Of a stretch of 64,000 nucleotides of DNA, positions 21,533-33,817 are shown piece by piece; the stretch's first letter is position 1, and every line of letters begins with the position of its first letter. Made by a program: the position numbers and the translations under genes. The stretch comes from Pilaira anomala (taxonomy: Eukaryota; Mucoromycota; Mucoromycetes; Mucorales; Mucoraceae). The stretch lies in NCBI GenBank assembly GCA_025716855.1, contig JAIXMQ010000001.1, forward strand, positions 310,001 through 374,000, written 5' to 3'. The notes under the pieces are model-generated. The model did no database searches. It had not been told where the DNA came from and saw nothing but the letters and a program-made list of their open reading frames with translations.

Positions 21533-21731
21533 TCTCAATGTAGAAGGTAAAAAAAAAAGAAGACGAAAAAAAAAAAAAAAAAAAAAAAACTGTGGCGAGT
21601 TTTTTTTTTTTTCTATTATAAAAAATGAAATAGGAAGGACTCTCTTTACTAAAACTCTGATTTATTGTAAATGATTTAATCACTTTAACATTTTATTTAC
21701 AAAAAGGAATCTTTTTTTTTTTTAAAAAAGA

Positions 21732-23439
21732 CTAATCTCGGTAAATTTGCTTTATCAAGAAAGCAGCTACATCCAGATCCTAAAAGAAATAAGAATGTGA
21801 GTTATATTAAATTCAAAAAAAAAAAAAAAAAAAAGAATCTATCCAGATTTTACCTGCCAATACTGCATATGTGCACTAAACGCACTCAAGTACGGATTTT
21901 CTAACAACCCTTCCTGAATACAATAATCCACACGTCCAGTCACATTCAACATTTTGAGTTTCTGAGCGCCCTGAGAATATGGTGTAGTATGTGAAGTAGG
22001 TAAAGGTACAGGTGGAGATTTCCTTACGGAAGACTTGCCTTTAATACTTGTAGGATGATTACTTGAGTACCTAAAATCAGACGAGAAGGCACGAGCAGGA
22101 TCACTATTGGATCTCATCCTTGTGAATCGATTGGTATCATCCATTGCAGCTAAAGAAGAATCGATTTCTTGCTCCTCTCGTCTCTTTCTTTCTTCGTGTG
22201 TTTCTTCTTGCTCTACTACTTGTTCAGTTGGATGTGTATCTTGATAGATTTGTTGGCGAGAGAGACCTAAACCTCGCATGAATAGGTTGGTAGTTAAACC
22301 GATCTTGAAGGATTCGTACATGGCACCCGCTCGATTGGCTATACCTGAGCCTACATTAAAACTAGCATCAATCACACCTTTAAGTCCTCCCTTCATGTAT
22401 GGAATAGGTTCGGGTTTTAATTTAGCGGTATAATGACGAGCGATTAATGGTTCCAGTCGATAAGCAACGGGATCAGACTAAAATGAAAAATGGATGAGTT
22501 TTTTTTTTTTTTCGAAATATATACACTTTGTTTTTCTTAAAAAAAAAAAAAAAAACTTACTTTATGGAATATATTGTACAGGTTTTCTACAGCAGGGTAA
22601 CAAAAATTAATAGAAGAAGTGGAAGGAGATTTCACATCAGATAAAGCAGAATGTACAGTAGCTTGTTTAAGTGATTTTCTGGATGCGATCTTGAATCCTC
22701 TTAACAATAAGATGACACCTAACGGAGAACCAGCTGCAAAAAAGTTTTGGACAGGAAATAAAAGGGGTGGTAATTTACGGTTATGAGTGTTGGTATTGTC
22801 TGGTATAGGATGTTCGTCAGCTAAAGAAGGTGTGAGTGGAGTTGGAGGAGTGGCTGTAGGTTGTAATGTTAACATATCAAAAGCTAATAAAGACTGAACA
22901 TTTGGGGTTAAAATGATATAGACTTGTTGTGTAAAAATAAAAATAAAATAAAGACTTACGCCTAAGGAATGTCCAAAGATGGATACTTTTCCCTTTTCTA
23001 AAAAATCCGGATTTTTACTTGTAAATAATCGAAATACTCTATTCATTTCTTTTGCAATAATTTGTGTCATTAATTCACGGTATCTTGGTGTCATGTATAA
23101 AGGTACTACAGAGAAAATAAGATTAAAAAAAAAAAAACCTTATATTAATGCAACTGAAAGGTTACACACTTACTATCCATTAAAACATCAGAAACAACGG
23201 TTCTAATATTCGGTACACCATCTAAAGTGAGTTCATCTAGTGTAGGACATCCATCTTCTACACCTACAGTTCCTAAATCGGCTTCAATTCCTTCTTCATC
23301 ATCCGCTGCCATACCAAATTTAACATCTTGTCGCCACATGATCGGTAACACTTGAATACCATTTGTCTTTACTGGATTGGTTGAACTGGAAATTGCGGCA
23401 GGAAAAGCTAATTTTAAAGTTTTTCTCATCATATTGACA

Positions 23440-23474
<35 letters not shown>

Positions 23475-24983
23475 TTATCAGTATACGTGTCAAAAAAAAA
23501 ATTAAGCCGTTGATTTTTTTTTTTTTACCGTGAACAAATGTTTGACCCGTTTTCTCTGACATTTTTTGACCCACACTGTATATATATATATATATATATA
23601 TAAATGTATCAGCATTTACCGTGTGTATATAATTGACTTATAGTATCTTACCCGTGAATAACAAACATGAGATGATCAATCTTTCGTACTTCTTCTTCAC
23701 TATTTTCATTATCGTAATCATGAATTTCATTATTTTCCAATATTTGTTTTTCATCTTCTTTTAATTGAGTTGAATCTTCATCTAAAGAAGAAGTGGAAGT
23801 AGATGAAGATGAAGAAGAGGTAGAGGTAGAACTATCTGGTTCAATATCTTCTACAGTGACTTTCTTTGGTACAACTTTAGATTTCTTTGTTAATTCTTCT
23901 ACTTCAGGATATCCACGCACCAGCCTTGTTCCACCTAAATTTTGTTTATTTGTTAATCGAGTAATGATACTCTTGGCGAATTTGCCACTTGCAGTATTTC
24001 TATAAATAGAAGTGTTATTTTAACATTATGCAAAAAAAAAAAAAGTATAAAATATGACTTTACGATAATAACCAAGCACTACTTTCACCAGTATAAATAA
24101 TATATTGACCTAAATAAGGACCTAATAAGTTCCATTGTTTATCTGCGGATAAAGTTAATTCTAATTTCTTTTCTTCTATTGTATGATTATTTTCGGGGGA
24201 TGAAGAATATGAAATTTCTTCTTCTATTGTTGTTGTTGTTGTTGTTGTTGTTGATGTAGTCGCATAAGGTTTATGTTTACTAATAATAACAACAATTTAA
24301 TAAATATATAAAATATGTTATATATTCATAAACAATAACAATAATAATAACAACAACAACAACTTACTAGTATCCAAGTTCAATTTGTTCTGCAATATTT
24401 TCTTCACAAGGTACCCAACCATCCGTTTGCATAAACCATGTTGCTCTACGTACTTCATAACTTGGTCCTTCCCAATAGACTGGACTAATTGTACGTTGTG
24501 TAATATCTACTTGAAATAAATGATCTTCATTCACTGGTACCTTGGCTCGTACGTCATGATCCTTAAAAAAAATTATACAAAAGTTGAGTTATATATACAT
24601 ATAAATTACTCCTTGAATACTTTACTTGATATGCCTTTTCAAGTGCAGCAGAGTCACGTTCAGAAAATGGTACCCATTTTGAAGATAATTTTGGTTTAGG
24701 TGTTGAAGGACTCTTGGGTGGTGGGTTCTTATTTAAAGTATTAGAGCTCTTGGCTCGTCTGACAGAGATGGGATCGAGTAAGGGATTGTCAATAGCGTGA
24801 AACCTATTTAGTCTTGTTTTTTTAGTTTATATAAAAAAAGACAGTTACAACTATTTTTTTTTTTTTTTTTTTTTACCAGCGAGGTATTAAAGGAGGTACG
24901 TCAAGATCTGGTATTAAACCGAGTGAACGAGGGTTACGTCTAGGAGGTAAACGACCTTTTGAAAGTGAATCTGGTTCTAACAT
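21732..24983 (-). CDS. DDHD-domain phospholipase A1-like protein
   Basis: Homologue of the phosphatidic-acid-preferring phospholipase A1 / DDHD1-DDHD2-SEC23IP family (yeast relative YOR022C), hydrolases acting on phospholipids in the secretory pathway or mitochondria. Eleven exons: complement(join(21732..21779, 21854..22477, 22561..22893, 22960..23105, 23174..23440, 23529..23575, 23652..23999, 24064..24279, 24368..24561, 24626..24803, 24877..24983)), 835 residues. An N-terminal WWE-like region (QTDGWVPCEENIAEQIELGY) is followed by a Thr/Glu/Ser-rich linker, HLMFVIHGVGQK, and the nucleophile elbow IFGHSLG (Ser499), which is split exactly by intron 8. The C-terminal DDHD domain carries the expected Asp, Asp, His, Asp: KSDPVAYRLEPL, GRVDY, SAHMQYW and DLDVAAF. 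Every exon joins in phase. Divergent from the cyclophilin gene. Confidence 0.93.
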
Positions 24984-25081
24984 TTTGAAAAATAAAAATA
25001 AAAATAAAATAAAAAAGAAATAAAAAGAAGAAGAAAGAAGAAGGGGAGGGGGAAGATTCGGAATAAGAGAGAGAAAGAGAC

Positions 25082-25112
<31 letters not shown>

Positions 25113-25346
25113 GGCATTAAAAACCCCGTCACCGCTTATCATGAATTATTCAACCATTTTTAGCATAAAAAAAGAAAGAAAGAAAAAATAGCCTTTATTC
25201 TATTACTTTAATTCTTTTCTGTCTATTTAATTATAAATGATACTTATTTATTGTTATAGTTATTTTAACCCACAATTGCAATTATAATTAATCCTTCTGC
25301 TTTTTAAACTGAATTTTAAAAGAAATGGGGAAAAAAATTTAAAGCC

Positions 25347-25350
<4 letters not shown>

Positions 25351-25402
<52 letters not shown>
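25351..25402 (+). repeat. 52-nt T run just before a start codon
   Basis: Uninterrupted T homopolymer ending 18 nt before the PPIL2 ATG. Poly(dA:dT) tracts exclude nucleosomes, and it may also be transcribed as part of the 5' leader. Confidence 0.95.
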
Positions 25403-25405
<3 letters not shown>

Positions 25406-25420
25406 CTGCATTCATATAAA

Positions 25421-27232
25421 ATGGGTAAATGGACAGATAAATTATACATTACACATTCCGAATGGAGTGGTGAAGTCGGTCAACATTCTGCTTCTGCAGG
25501 TATTACAGGACAACGCAAGTCATCGGGCTTTAAGAAATTACCCTTCTACTGTTGTTCATTATCCTTACAACCTTTTGAACATCCAGTCTGTACACCCGAC
25601 GGTATCATATTTGATCTTGTCTATATCATTCCATATATCAAGAAATATGGTACCAACCCAGTCACAGGAGAAAAGTTACAAACCAAAGACTTGATCAAGT
25701 TACATTTCAGTAAGAACGAAAAAGACGAATTCTATTGTCCAGTTACTTTCAAAGTCTTTTCTGACCATACTGCTATTGCCGCTATTAAAACAACTGGTAA
25801 CGTATTCGCTTACGATACAATTGAAAAACTCAATATCAAAGCAAAACATATGCGCGATTTAATCACGGACGAACCTTTTACTCGAAAAGATATCATCATG
25901 ATTCAAGATCCTCATAACTTGGAAAAGCGTGATATGTCTAAATTCGATTATCTCAAGACAAATAAAAAGGTAGTAAATGTGGCAGAGGAATTAGAAAAGA
26001 GGAAACCAACACATAATATTAATGTTGCGGGTATGGGAAATACACAAAAAGTGTTTGATGCATTAGCAAAGAAAAAAACTGAAGAAGATAAAAAAGAAAA
26101 GATACCGACCACTTTTCATCAAAAGAAAACCAATTTACCTTACAATGCTGCTCATTATACCACAGGTGCTGCTGCTGAATCATTTACTTCCACTGCTTTA
26201 AATCCTTATTCTGCAAGTACAAGAGCTTTGATTGATGAAGATGATTTCATGTATAAACGAATCAAGACAAAATCTTATGCTCGTATCATTACGAATTATG
26301 GTAACATTAATGTCGAATTATTCAGTGACAAGGTAAACAAGATAAAAGAAAAGAGTGAGTGAGGGAGGGAGGGAGGTACAATGTAACTTATTATAATATA
26401 TAGGTGCCACGTACTTGTCATAATTTTATCCAACTTGCAAAGACTGGGTATTACAATAACGTGCTCTTTCATAGAAATATTCGTAAATTTATGGTATGAT
26501 TAAATTAAAAATTTTGATGATGATTCTATATTAACTTTCTTTTATTATTAGATTCAAGGTGGTGATCCTACAGGTACAGGTAAAGGTGGTGAATCGATTT
26601 GGAAACACGATTTTCCAGATGAAATCAAGACTACTTTACAACATAATGCTCGTGGTGTTCTTAGTATGGCCAACAAAGGAAAAGATACGAATGGATCCCA
26701 ATTGTAAGTCACCGATATGTATATATGATTAGAAAGTTTAATATATATTTTTTTCTATTTTAGTTTTATTACATATGCACCAGCACCTCAATTAGATGGA
26801 CAACATACAGTATTTGGTAAAGTTGTAGGTGGTATGGATGTATTGAAAAAATTAGAAGCAATTCCAGTAGATAAAAAAGATAGACCAGAACGAGATATTC
26901 GTATTAAACAAGTACAAGTATTTGTGGATCCATTTGAAGAATATCAAACTCGGTTACAAAAGAAACTTGCTCATGAAGCGAATGCCGATGCAGAAGATGA
27001 AGAAGCGAGATTAAAAAGAGAAAAACAAGACAAGATGGGTTGGTTTGGTCCTAGTGTTGCAAATAAAAAACAAGATGTACAAGTAGGTAAATATATGAAG
27101 GATGAAAATTTACTTAAAAGAACACAAGAGGAAGAAGAAGCAGAAGCAGAAGCAGAAATTGGTGTTTCACAAAAGAAACAAAAGGTTATCAATAATACAA
27201 CTAAATCTTATGGCAATTTTGACAACTTTTAA
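25421..27232 (+). CDS. PPIL2: U-box cyclophilin, PPIL2/Cyp60 type
   Basis: Nuclear peptidyl-prolyl isomerase-like protein with an N-terminal U-box, associated with the spliceosome in other eukaryotes. Exons: join(25421..26332, 26404..26493, 26552..26703, 26764..27232), 540 residues (human about 520). The U-box region is near residues 40-110 ([29 protein letters not shown]), then a second RING-like part ([12 protein letters not shown]). The cyclophilin domain (about 280-430) shows [41 protein letters not shown] and [10 protein letters not shown], so the peptide-binding residues are largely intact, although the usual Trp is not evident. The C-terminus is charged and Lys/Glu-rich. It starts divergently from the DDHD gene and ends 48 bp from the HAP2 stop on the other strand. 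Confidence 0.95.
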
Positions 27233-27280
27233 TAATAATAATAAAAAAAGGGGGAGGAGGAGGGGATTCTAATGTTGTTG

Positions 27281-27726
27281 TTATTGGTTATAATGGTTAT
27301 ATGATTGCATTGTTGGTACCCAATTCTTGATATCATGATTTATTACTGTGGAAGGTATCGTTGTTGAATTGATATTATCTTTTGTTGCTGTAGTATTATT
27401 AGCAGCAGCAGCAGCTGTTGATGAAGAAGATTCAGATAATTTACCTGTCTTTTCCAGTTCAGCCACTTCTGCAGCAGCTATTTTTTTTTTTGTGATAAAT
27501 ATAAATAATATAGCTAAGAAAAAAAAAAAAACTTACTTAGAAATCTACCACCTGGTCCTCGTGGACGACGCATGGCATGCTTGTGACGACTTTCATGAAG
27601 GTAGGGTTTTCTTGCTTTGGCTACACGATTTAATTCTTCTAATCTAGCTCTAGCTGCTCTACGTTTAAGAATTCGATGATATTGTTTAGCGTTTACATAG
27701 AGTGGTTCTTCTGCTGGTTCTGTCGT

Positions 27727-27767
<41 letters not shown>

Positions 27768-28075
27768 TAGTATCATTTGTAGTTGGTAAATTACTATTAT
27801 ATACTGTTGTTTGTGGAGAAGAAGTACTACTAGCAGCAGTAGTAGTATTTGTAGTTTGCTGTTGTATTGTAATAAAAAATAAAAAAAATGGTTATTTTTC
27901 TTTATCTCTCTTGTTTATTTATCTTTTGTTTTTTTTAAAAAAAAAATCTTTTTTTTACCATGGCATAGGGATATTGTACTCGTTCAACACTTTGAGGTGA
28001 ATCGTGTGGAGTTGGGTTATTGATAGCTTTAAATTCATTTGAATGTAAGATATGTTGAGAACTATTATCTGACAT
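27281..28075 (-). CDS. HAP2: CCAAT-binding factor subunit Hap2 / NF-YA
   Basis: Sequence-specific subunit of the heterotrimeric CCAAT-binding complex, which controls respiration and iron genes in fungi. Exons: complement(join(27281..27477, 27537..27858, 27959..28075)), 211 residues. The NF-YA core is unmistakable: [18 protein letters not shown] (subunit-association helix), then a linker, then [18 protein letters not shown] and GPGGRFL (DNA-recognition helix and minor-groove GxGGRF loop). The core is flanked by Thr/Ala-rich low complexity, including an alanine run from a GCT trinucleotide repeat at about 27731-27765. The core ends exactly at the second intron. Convergent with PPIL2, 48 bp between stops. 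Confidence 0.96.
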
Positions 28076-28820
28076 GATTGTTAACCAATAAGATATATTT
28101 ATATGTGGATAAAAGAAGAAAGAGAGAAGGGAGCCAATAACAAAAAAGTTTTTATTTTCACCTTTTTATTTTCTTTTGAGAATCCGCTGTGCTAAACCAA
28201 TGATGTCAGCCTTATCAATCGGCGTTACAACCAAAAAAATGAATGCAAAAGCTTTCCTACTGTGTACTACAATGATTCATATTGAAAACAGTAAAAACAA
28301 CCTGTGTTTACACTGGTAGGAATAAACGTTTAAAAATTGAAAGCTCTCTATCCAGAATTATTATTTGCATAATCTATCCTAAACTACTTTTTAACATAAA
28401 TAAACTTATACACCATATTATATCACATGGGCTTCTTTTTTCCTCTCACGCTAAAAACAGGTACATTGAGTTTCATTAGAGACGTTATATGTATCCACAG
28501 CTGAATAGAAATAAAAAAATATCTCAATAATAAATTTTCGTTTCTGCGCAGGTTAACTACATACTGCCAAAGATTTAATAGAAAAAAAAAAGTCTGCTCT
28601 CAACAAGCGTTGATATCTATATCTGTTACTGATGACAAGAACACAATCAACCGAGTTTTGCTTTTACTGGAAAATTACAGGCTTTTTAGTTAGCTTTGTA
28701 CATAATCTTTTTAAAAGAGACGTACACTAAAAGTTGTTATTTAATTATTAGTGTTTTTTATTGTCATAAAATAAGTATAGTTGAAGCGCTCTTTTGGATA
28801 AGACGTATGTAGTTTTATTG
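28076..28820. other. Intergenic region between HAP2 and the sorting nexin
   Basis: Contains the likely promoter of HAP2 (high-coordinate side of its ATG) and the 3' region of the sorting nexin. Open frames here (for example 28282-28479) are short and AT-biased; no gene is supported. Confidence 0.5.
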
Positions 28821-30136
28821 TTATTCATTTAACCAGTTTTTGGTTGATAATCTATCATCATAAGAAGCAGAGAGAGTAGCTCTTGTATCGGATATAGGAT
28901 GACTTGCACCACTTTCATTTGAATCCGAATCTTGTTCAGGTACAGTACGAGTAGGTAAAGAAGCGGAAGACTGTAAGGGTTTCTGTAACTCTTTGTAATT
29001 TTGATGCAAATGTTTCTTTTCTCTTCTCTTCTTTTGTCTTTCAGAAGAAGCGATAGATTCATGACTAAGTACAGAAGATGTAGTAGTAGGAGAGATAGTA
29101 GCATGATACATAAAGGGAGTAGTTCGAATCATGGGTTGTTGCATATCTTGTAAAGTCTTTTCCAGGTTTTGTAATTTGGTCCTTTCGTATCGAATACTTA
29201 GGTTTACATAATCCTTTATTGCTCTTCTTAAATCTTTACTCTTTTGTGTTTCAAATACATGAATTTCTTTCTTGACTTTCTCTTGACATTCATCAAACTC
29301 CTTTTTACTTTTTAATAGTAATTCTGAAGCCTATCAATGATAATATAAGATATAAAATTCAATTAAATATATATATATATATATACATTACTTCTTTTTC
29401 TTCATCGATCACTTGCTTTACTTCTGGATGATTAATACCCAGTCTCAACTTTAATTTATCTGCTCTGTCTCTTTTTTTATTTCTAAATTTCACTTGTTCA
29501 ACATAATCCATGAGTTTCATTGTCCTTGTATTAAACACGACCTAAGTAATTGCTTAGAATATATATGTAATATTTTTCTTTTTTTTTTTTCTTTTTTACC
29601 TTGAGAGGATCAAGAGAGTTCTTATATTCAATCATAACATCACCAAATTTCATATTTTCTTCTTTTCCTTGTCTTGTAAAGACAAAACCTAATTCATCCA
29701 TTAATAAACCCAACATTTGCATTTTTCTATCTAAATTTCTTTGAGAATCTCTTGCATCTAATTTTAAACCTAAACCAAGTCTGTATTTGCTTTGAGTGGT
29801 TTCGATCACTAAATCACCCATATGTGTCATCACATCCCCTAAACCTTCTCTTCTTTGAATTAATTCATTTAATGATTCTGCAATAAAACCATAATACGAT
29901 TCTTGTAATAAAATATAAATTTGATGTTTATGAAACGTATCCTGATCGTTCTATGTATTATATAAATAATCTTTACATTTATGTGTGTATACATTTTAAA
30001 AAAAAAAAAACTTACGCCTTCAATCATTTCAGATGGTTTATATGATTTAAATCCTCGATCTGTACTGGGTTTAATCACCCGATTGAATTTCAAAAAGGAC
30101 AATACACCTGTATTAGAAGGACCTACTTGTGTAGGC

Positions 30137-30172
<36 letters not shown>

Positions 30173-30658
30173 ATTGATATTGGTATTTTTCTATATATAT
30201 ATATATATACACAACAAATAAGGTTTTTTACCATATCACTTGATAAAAAATGAATAAAATCTGCATGCTCGGTTAACTCGGAGCGTCCCATTATTTTCTC
30301 AAAAAATCGTTGTACTTGTAACCTCTTTCGTTCAACATAATCTTGATCATCAATATGTGAAGTCATGGGTGGTTCGGGTAAAGGTGGAAGTACAACTGTT
30401 GGAAACTTCTTTTTTAACTTGTTGTGAATCCAACTGATTTGTTGAAACGTACGAAAACAAGTTGGTAAGACATTTTCGGGTTCGCCCTGAATCTGTGACA
30501 AGAAAACAAAAAAAAAAGTTACTTGTGAATCTTTTAGTTATTTCGAAACAATTTGCCTCTCTCTTTTTTTTTTTTTTCTTTACATTATCTAAAACCAACT
30601 TGAATTGAATTGTATCGGGTGTAGCTGCTGCTTCTGGTACAGTTATTTTAAGCGTCAT
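28821..30658 (-). CDS. PX-BAR sorting nexin
   Basis: Endosomal membrane protein of the Vps5/Vps17/SNX class that binds phosphoinositides and shapes recycling tubules. Exons: complement(join(28821..29330, 29392..29541, 29600..29950, 30016..30138, 30232..30492, 30584..30658)), 489 residues. The PX domain occupies about residues 3-110: a short beta strand, the Arg/Phe region FRTFQQISWIHNKL, the proline-rich PTVVLPPLPEPP and the helix RKRLQVQRFFEKIM. A helical BAR-like region follows from about residue 150 to 370 (GLGDVMTHMGDLVIET; VKFRNKKRDRADKLKLRLG; RRAIKDYVNLSIRYERTKL). The Ser-rich tail is probably disordered. The second intron is almost entirely A-run at its acceptor. I cannot distinguish Vps17 from other PX-BAR subfamilies. 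Divergent from the CDK7 gene with 187 bp between ATGs. Confidence 0.85.
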
Positions 30659-30845
30659 GACTATAAAATATAATAAAAAAAAAAGAGAGAGAGAAAGAGA
30701 GAAAAGAGAAAGAAAAGAGAGAGAGTGTGTGTGTGTTTATTTTCGTTCGTGACCATTAATAATTTACACAAATACATAAAAAAAATTAAAAAATAGGTTA
30801 CACTTCTTACCTTATTCAATTTTTATTTTTATATTTTTATTAATC
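30659..30845. promoter_or_regulatory. Short bidirectional promoter (SNX / CDK7)
   Basis: Only 187 bp separate the two divergent start codons. The interval contains a GA-rich microsatellite (about 30682-30728) and T/A-rich flanks. No TATA box is evident. Shared regulation is inferred from the geometry. Confidence 0.6.
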
Positions 30846-32095
30846 ATGGATTCGGACGACGCTGAAGAAGTCAATGTACAAGTCGAAAGAAAGTATGTCA
30901 AAGATGCCAAAGTAGGTGAAGGTACCTATGCTGTTGTCTACAGTGGTAAGTCAGTTATATATATATATATATATAAGAAGAAGCTAGCAAAGTAAATATT
31001 GACATGACTTTAGGTAGAATGGTATCTACTGGACGTAAAGTGGCTATCAAAAAGATCAAAATGGGTCAATTCAAAGACGGTCTTGATTTAACTGCGATCC
31101 GTGAAGTAAAATATTTACAAGAATTACGCCACCCTAATGTCATTGAAGTAAGAGAGATAAAATCATTCAAAAAGTGTTCCTGACTTTCCGTATTCATTAT
31201 TATTTCATTTTTTTTTTTTTTAGCTCATTGATGTCTTTTCTCATAAAACCAACTTGAATTTAGTCTTGGAATACCTCGATTCCGATTTAGAACAAGTAAT
31301 TAAAGACAAGAGTCTTTTATTCATGCCAGCCGATATTAAGTCTTGGTTATTAATGATGTTACGAGGACTGGATCATTGTCATCGCCACTTTATTTTACAT
31401 CGAGTAAGTTTTTGATAAACAGAAAAAAAAAAAAAAAGCGCCAAAGTTTAACCGTAAAAGCACAGGATATGAAGCCAAACAATTTATTGTTAACAAGTGG
31501 AGGTGTATTGAAGATTGCAGATTTTGGTTTAGCAAGAGACTGGGGGGATGCAGGAAAACAAATGACCTCACAAGTGGTGACACGATGGTACCGATCACCC
31601 GAACTTTTATTTGGGGCCAAAGAATACTCATTTGCAGTGGATATTTGGGCCGTAGGATGTATTTTTGCAGAACTCATGTTGAGAACACCCTATGTAGCTG
31701 GCGATACCGATCTCGATCAATTGACCAAAATTTTCCACGCATTAGGTACGCCTACGGAAGCCGATTGGCCCGGCATGACATCTTTACCGGATTACATTCA
31801 ATTCAAGACGTTTCCTAAAGTTCCTTTACGTCGTTACTTCATTGCGGCTGGTACAGACGCTTTAAGTCTATTGGAACAAATGTTGGTCTTTGATCCAAGT
31901 CGTAGATGGACCGCTGAAGAGTGCTTAGGTCATTCTTATTTTAGAAATACGCCATTAGCGACTACGCCTGAGAAATTACCTCGCTTAACTTCTTCAAATG
32001 ATGATTCTACCCCAACTAACAATAGTAATTTAAAACGTAAAGCAAAGGAGGATATTCATCAGGACTCGCCAAAGATGCCAAGAAAATTAAATTAG
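30846..32095 (+). CDS. CDK7: Cyclin-dependent kinase 7 (Kin28/Mcs6 type)
   Basis: Catalytic subunit of the TFIIH-associated CDK-activating kinase, phosphorylating the RNA polymerase II tail. Exons: join(30846..30945, 31014..31147, 31224..31403, 31466..32095), 347 residues (human CDK7 346). It shows the glycine loop [11 protein letters not shown], catalytic VAIKKIK, the cyclin-binding helix [13 protein letters not shown] where CDK7 proteins have the related [25 protein letters not shown], and the T-loop [16 protein letters not shown] containing the activating threonine. [13 protein letters not shown] closes the kinase domain. The tail is basic ([12 protein letters not shown], then KMPRKLN), suggesting nuclear location. 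The third intron interrupts the catalytic HRD motif between Arg and Asp. Confidence 0.94.
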
Positions 32096-32509
32096 TTAAA
32101 TGTAAATAAAATAAAACCTTATAAATTGTATAAACCTCTGAACAAATATTGATTTTCATTTTTTTTTTTTTTTGTGCGTATAAAATTATAAAAATAGATT
32201 TCTCTTTTTCAATGCAGAACCAATATAACATAATACAAAAACGGTCTAGATTCGTTTATAACAACACTAAGAAACAAGAGAGAAGTAAATAGAAATTTAA
32301 ATAGAATAAAGTTAATTGTTAAACGCAAAAAGCTTAATAAAAAAAAAAAGCTTATGTAGAATAAAGTCAAATAGTTTATATGTAGAATAAAACGAAATGT
32401 TTTCTTTTTATTATGATATTATATTAATTTGGTAGAGAGAGAGAAGAAGAAGGTTTAAAAGCTATATTGGGATATTCACAGATTTGAGTTATTATTCTTG
32501 TATACAAAT
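32096..32509. other. Shared 3' intergenic region
   Basis: Between the convergent CDK7 and secreted-protein genes. AT-rich with AATAAA-like signals on both strands; no gene seen. Confidence 0.5.
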
Positions 32510-33385
32510 TTATTGGTTGTTTTGAGCACCTTCACAAGAATCCTGTAACAAGACAACAGTGATGTTGTTTTGAGCAATAGCAGGAGGTAAGAGAGCGAGT
32601 GTCTTGTTGAATACATCTTCGCCAACATTAGGAGTCTTTGATAAAACAAGACCATAAACTTCATCAGCTCTCTTACGAGTACTGTGGAAAGTGGCTTCAG
32701 TACCCCAAAGGAAGACAGTATCAAGGTTTTCTAAGGTCTCGGAACCAGGTTGAGCATTAGAATCGATCAATTTGCTATAGACAGTAGCTTCAAATGGTTG
32801 AGTACCAGGAATTGCAACACTACCAGCATTAGCGGGATCCTCGGTGCTTTGTCCTTGAGAAGTGAAGTTCTTCCAGTTGGCTTCGTTAACAAATACTTGA
32901 GATCCATATGCAGTCCAGAGGTTTTCGTTGGCCGTGGTATTCACAGTGGCATCAGAGTCTTGTAACATGAATGCTCCGGCACCAGAAGCAGTGACACCAA
33001 CTGTGTTAGAAGTGGTGTGGGTTAAGAAGGCAGAGACAATAGCATCAAAGGAAGTATTGGATGCTTGAGCGACTTCGAAATGAGGACAGTTGAGGTTGAT
33101 GTTCATGGTATTTTGAATAATTTCATAAACATCCCATACACTTTGAGTGACACCAGTCAAGTACCCTAAAAAAAAAAAATTATTATTGATGAATAAAACT
33201 GATAAAAGAAAAACTGTTTAAATGAATAAAAACTTACAAGTGCCATTGAGAGCTCCAAGATCAAGAGGTTGAGGTTGAGCTTGGTTAGGATCTTGAGGGG
33301 CTTCTTGTCTCTTATTAATGACAGCACCAGAGACGCTGGAGACAGCAAGAAGAGCAGCAGAGATAGTAGCAAGAGTGAATTTCAT
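32510..33385 (-). CDS. Secreted protein of unknown function
   Basis: Exons: complement(join(32510..33165, 33238..33385)), 267 residues. A classical signal peptide (MKFTLATISAALLAVSSVSG) is followed by a possible dibasic processing site (NKRQ) and a Gln/Pro-rich linker. The mature part is Ala/Thr/Ser/Asn-rich with several N-glycosylation sequons (for example NTSF, NTTA, NFTS, NITV). No catalytic motif is visible and I cannot name a family. Codon use looks biased to a small codon set and a good TATA box lies about 90 bp upstream, both of which suggest strong expression. It could be an extracellular or cell-wall protein. Divergent from the CHHC zinc-finger gene. Confidence 0.8.
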
Positions 33386-33472
33386 TTTGTAAAAAAAAAA
33401 AAAGATGTATTTAAAAGTTATTTAATAAAGAAAAAAAAAAAAAAAACTTCTACAGAAACTAAAACAATGGCC

Positions 33473-33482
33473 CTATTTATAT
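33473..33482 (-). promoter_or_regulatory. TATA box of the secreted-protein gene
   Basis: The minus strand reads TATAAATAGG about 90 bp before the ATG at 33385, a good TATA match at a typical distance. Confidence 0.6.
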
Positions 33483-33817
33483 CATTTCATTTCTTGTTAT
33501 GAGAGGCTTTTCCTAATTCATCAAGCAAAAGCGATTCAACGTCATGCATAAAATGAGGTGTTATATTGTTTTTCCATCGTACCACGATGATGTAACCGAT
33601 ACGTAAAAAAAAAAAAAAAGAACAAAAAAACTGAGCTCGTCATTTGTGTACACGCAAAGGATTTTACCTTTTTCAGCCTCAGTGTTTATTGTGTAAATTG
33701 TGCGTGTGCGTGTGTGCGTGTGCGCGAGCGGCGCGTTTATTATTATTATTATTTTTATTTTTTTTTGGCCAATCTTCTTTTTATCCGAGAAAAAAGAACA
33801 TATTACTTTAACCTTAA

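Noticed and set aside
26971..27192. Minus-strand Ser/Ala-rich frame over the PPIL2 C-terminus
   Set aside because: It is the antisense of the Glu/Lys-rich coding region of PPIL2.
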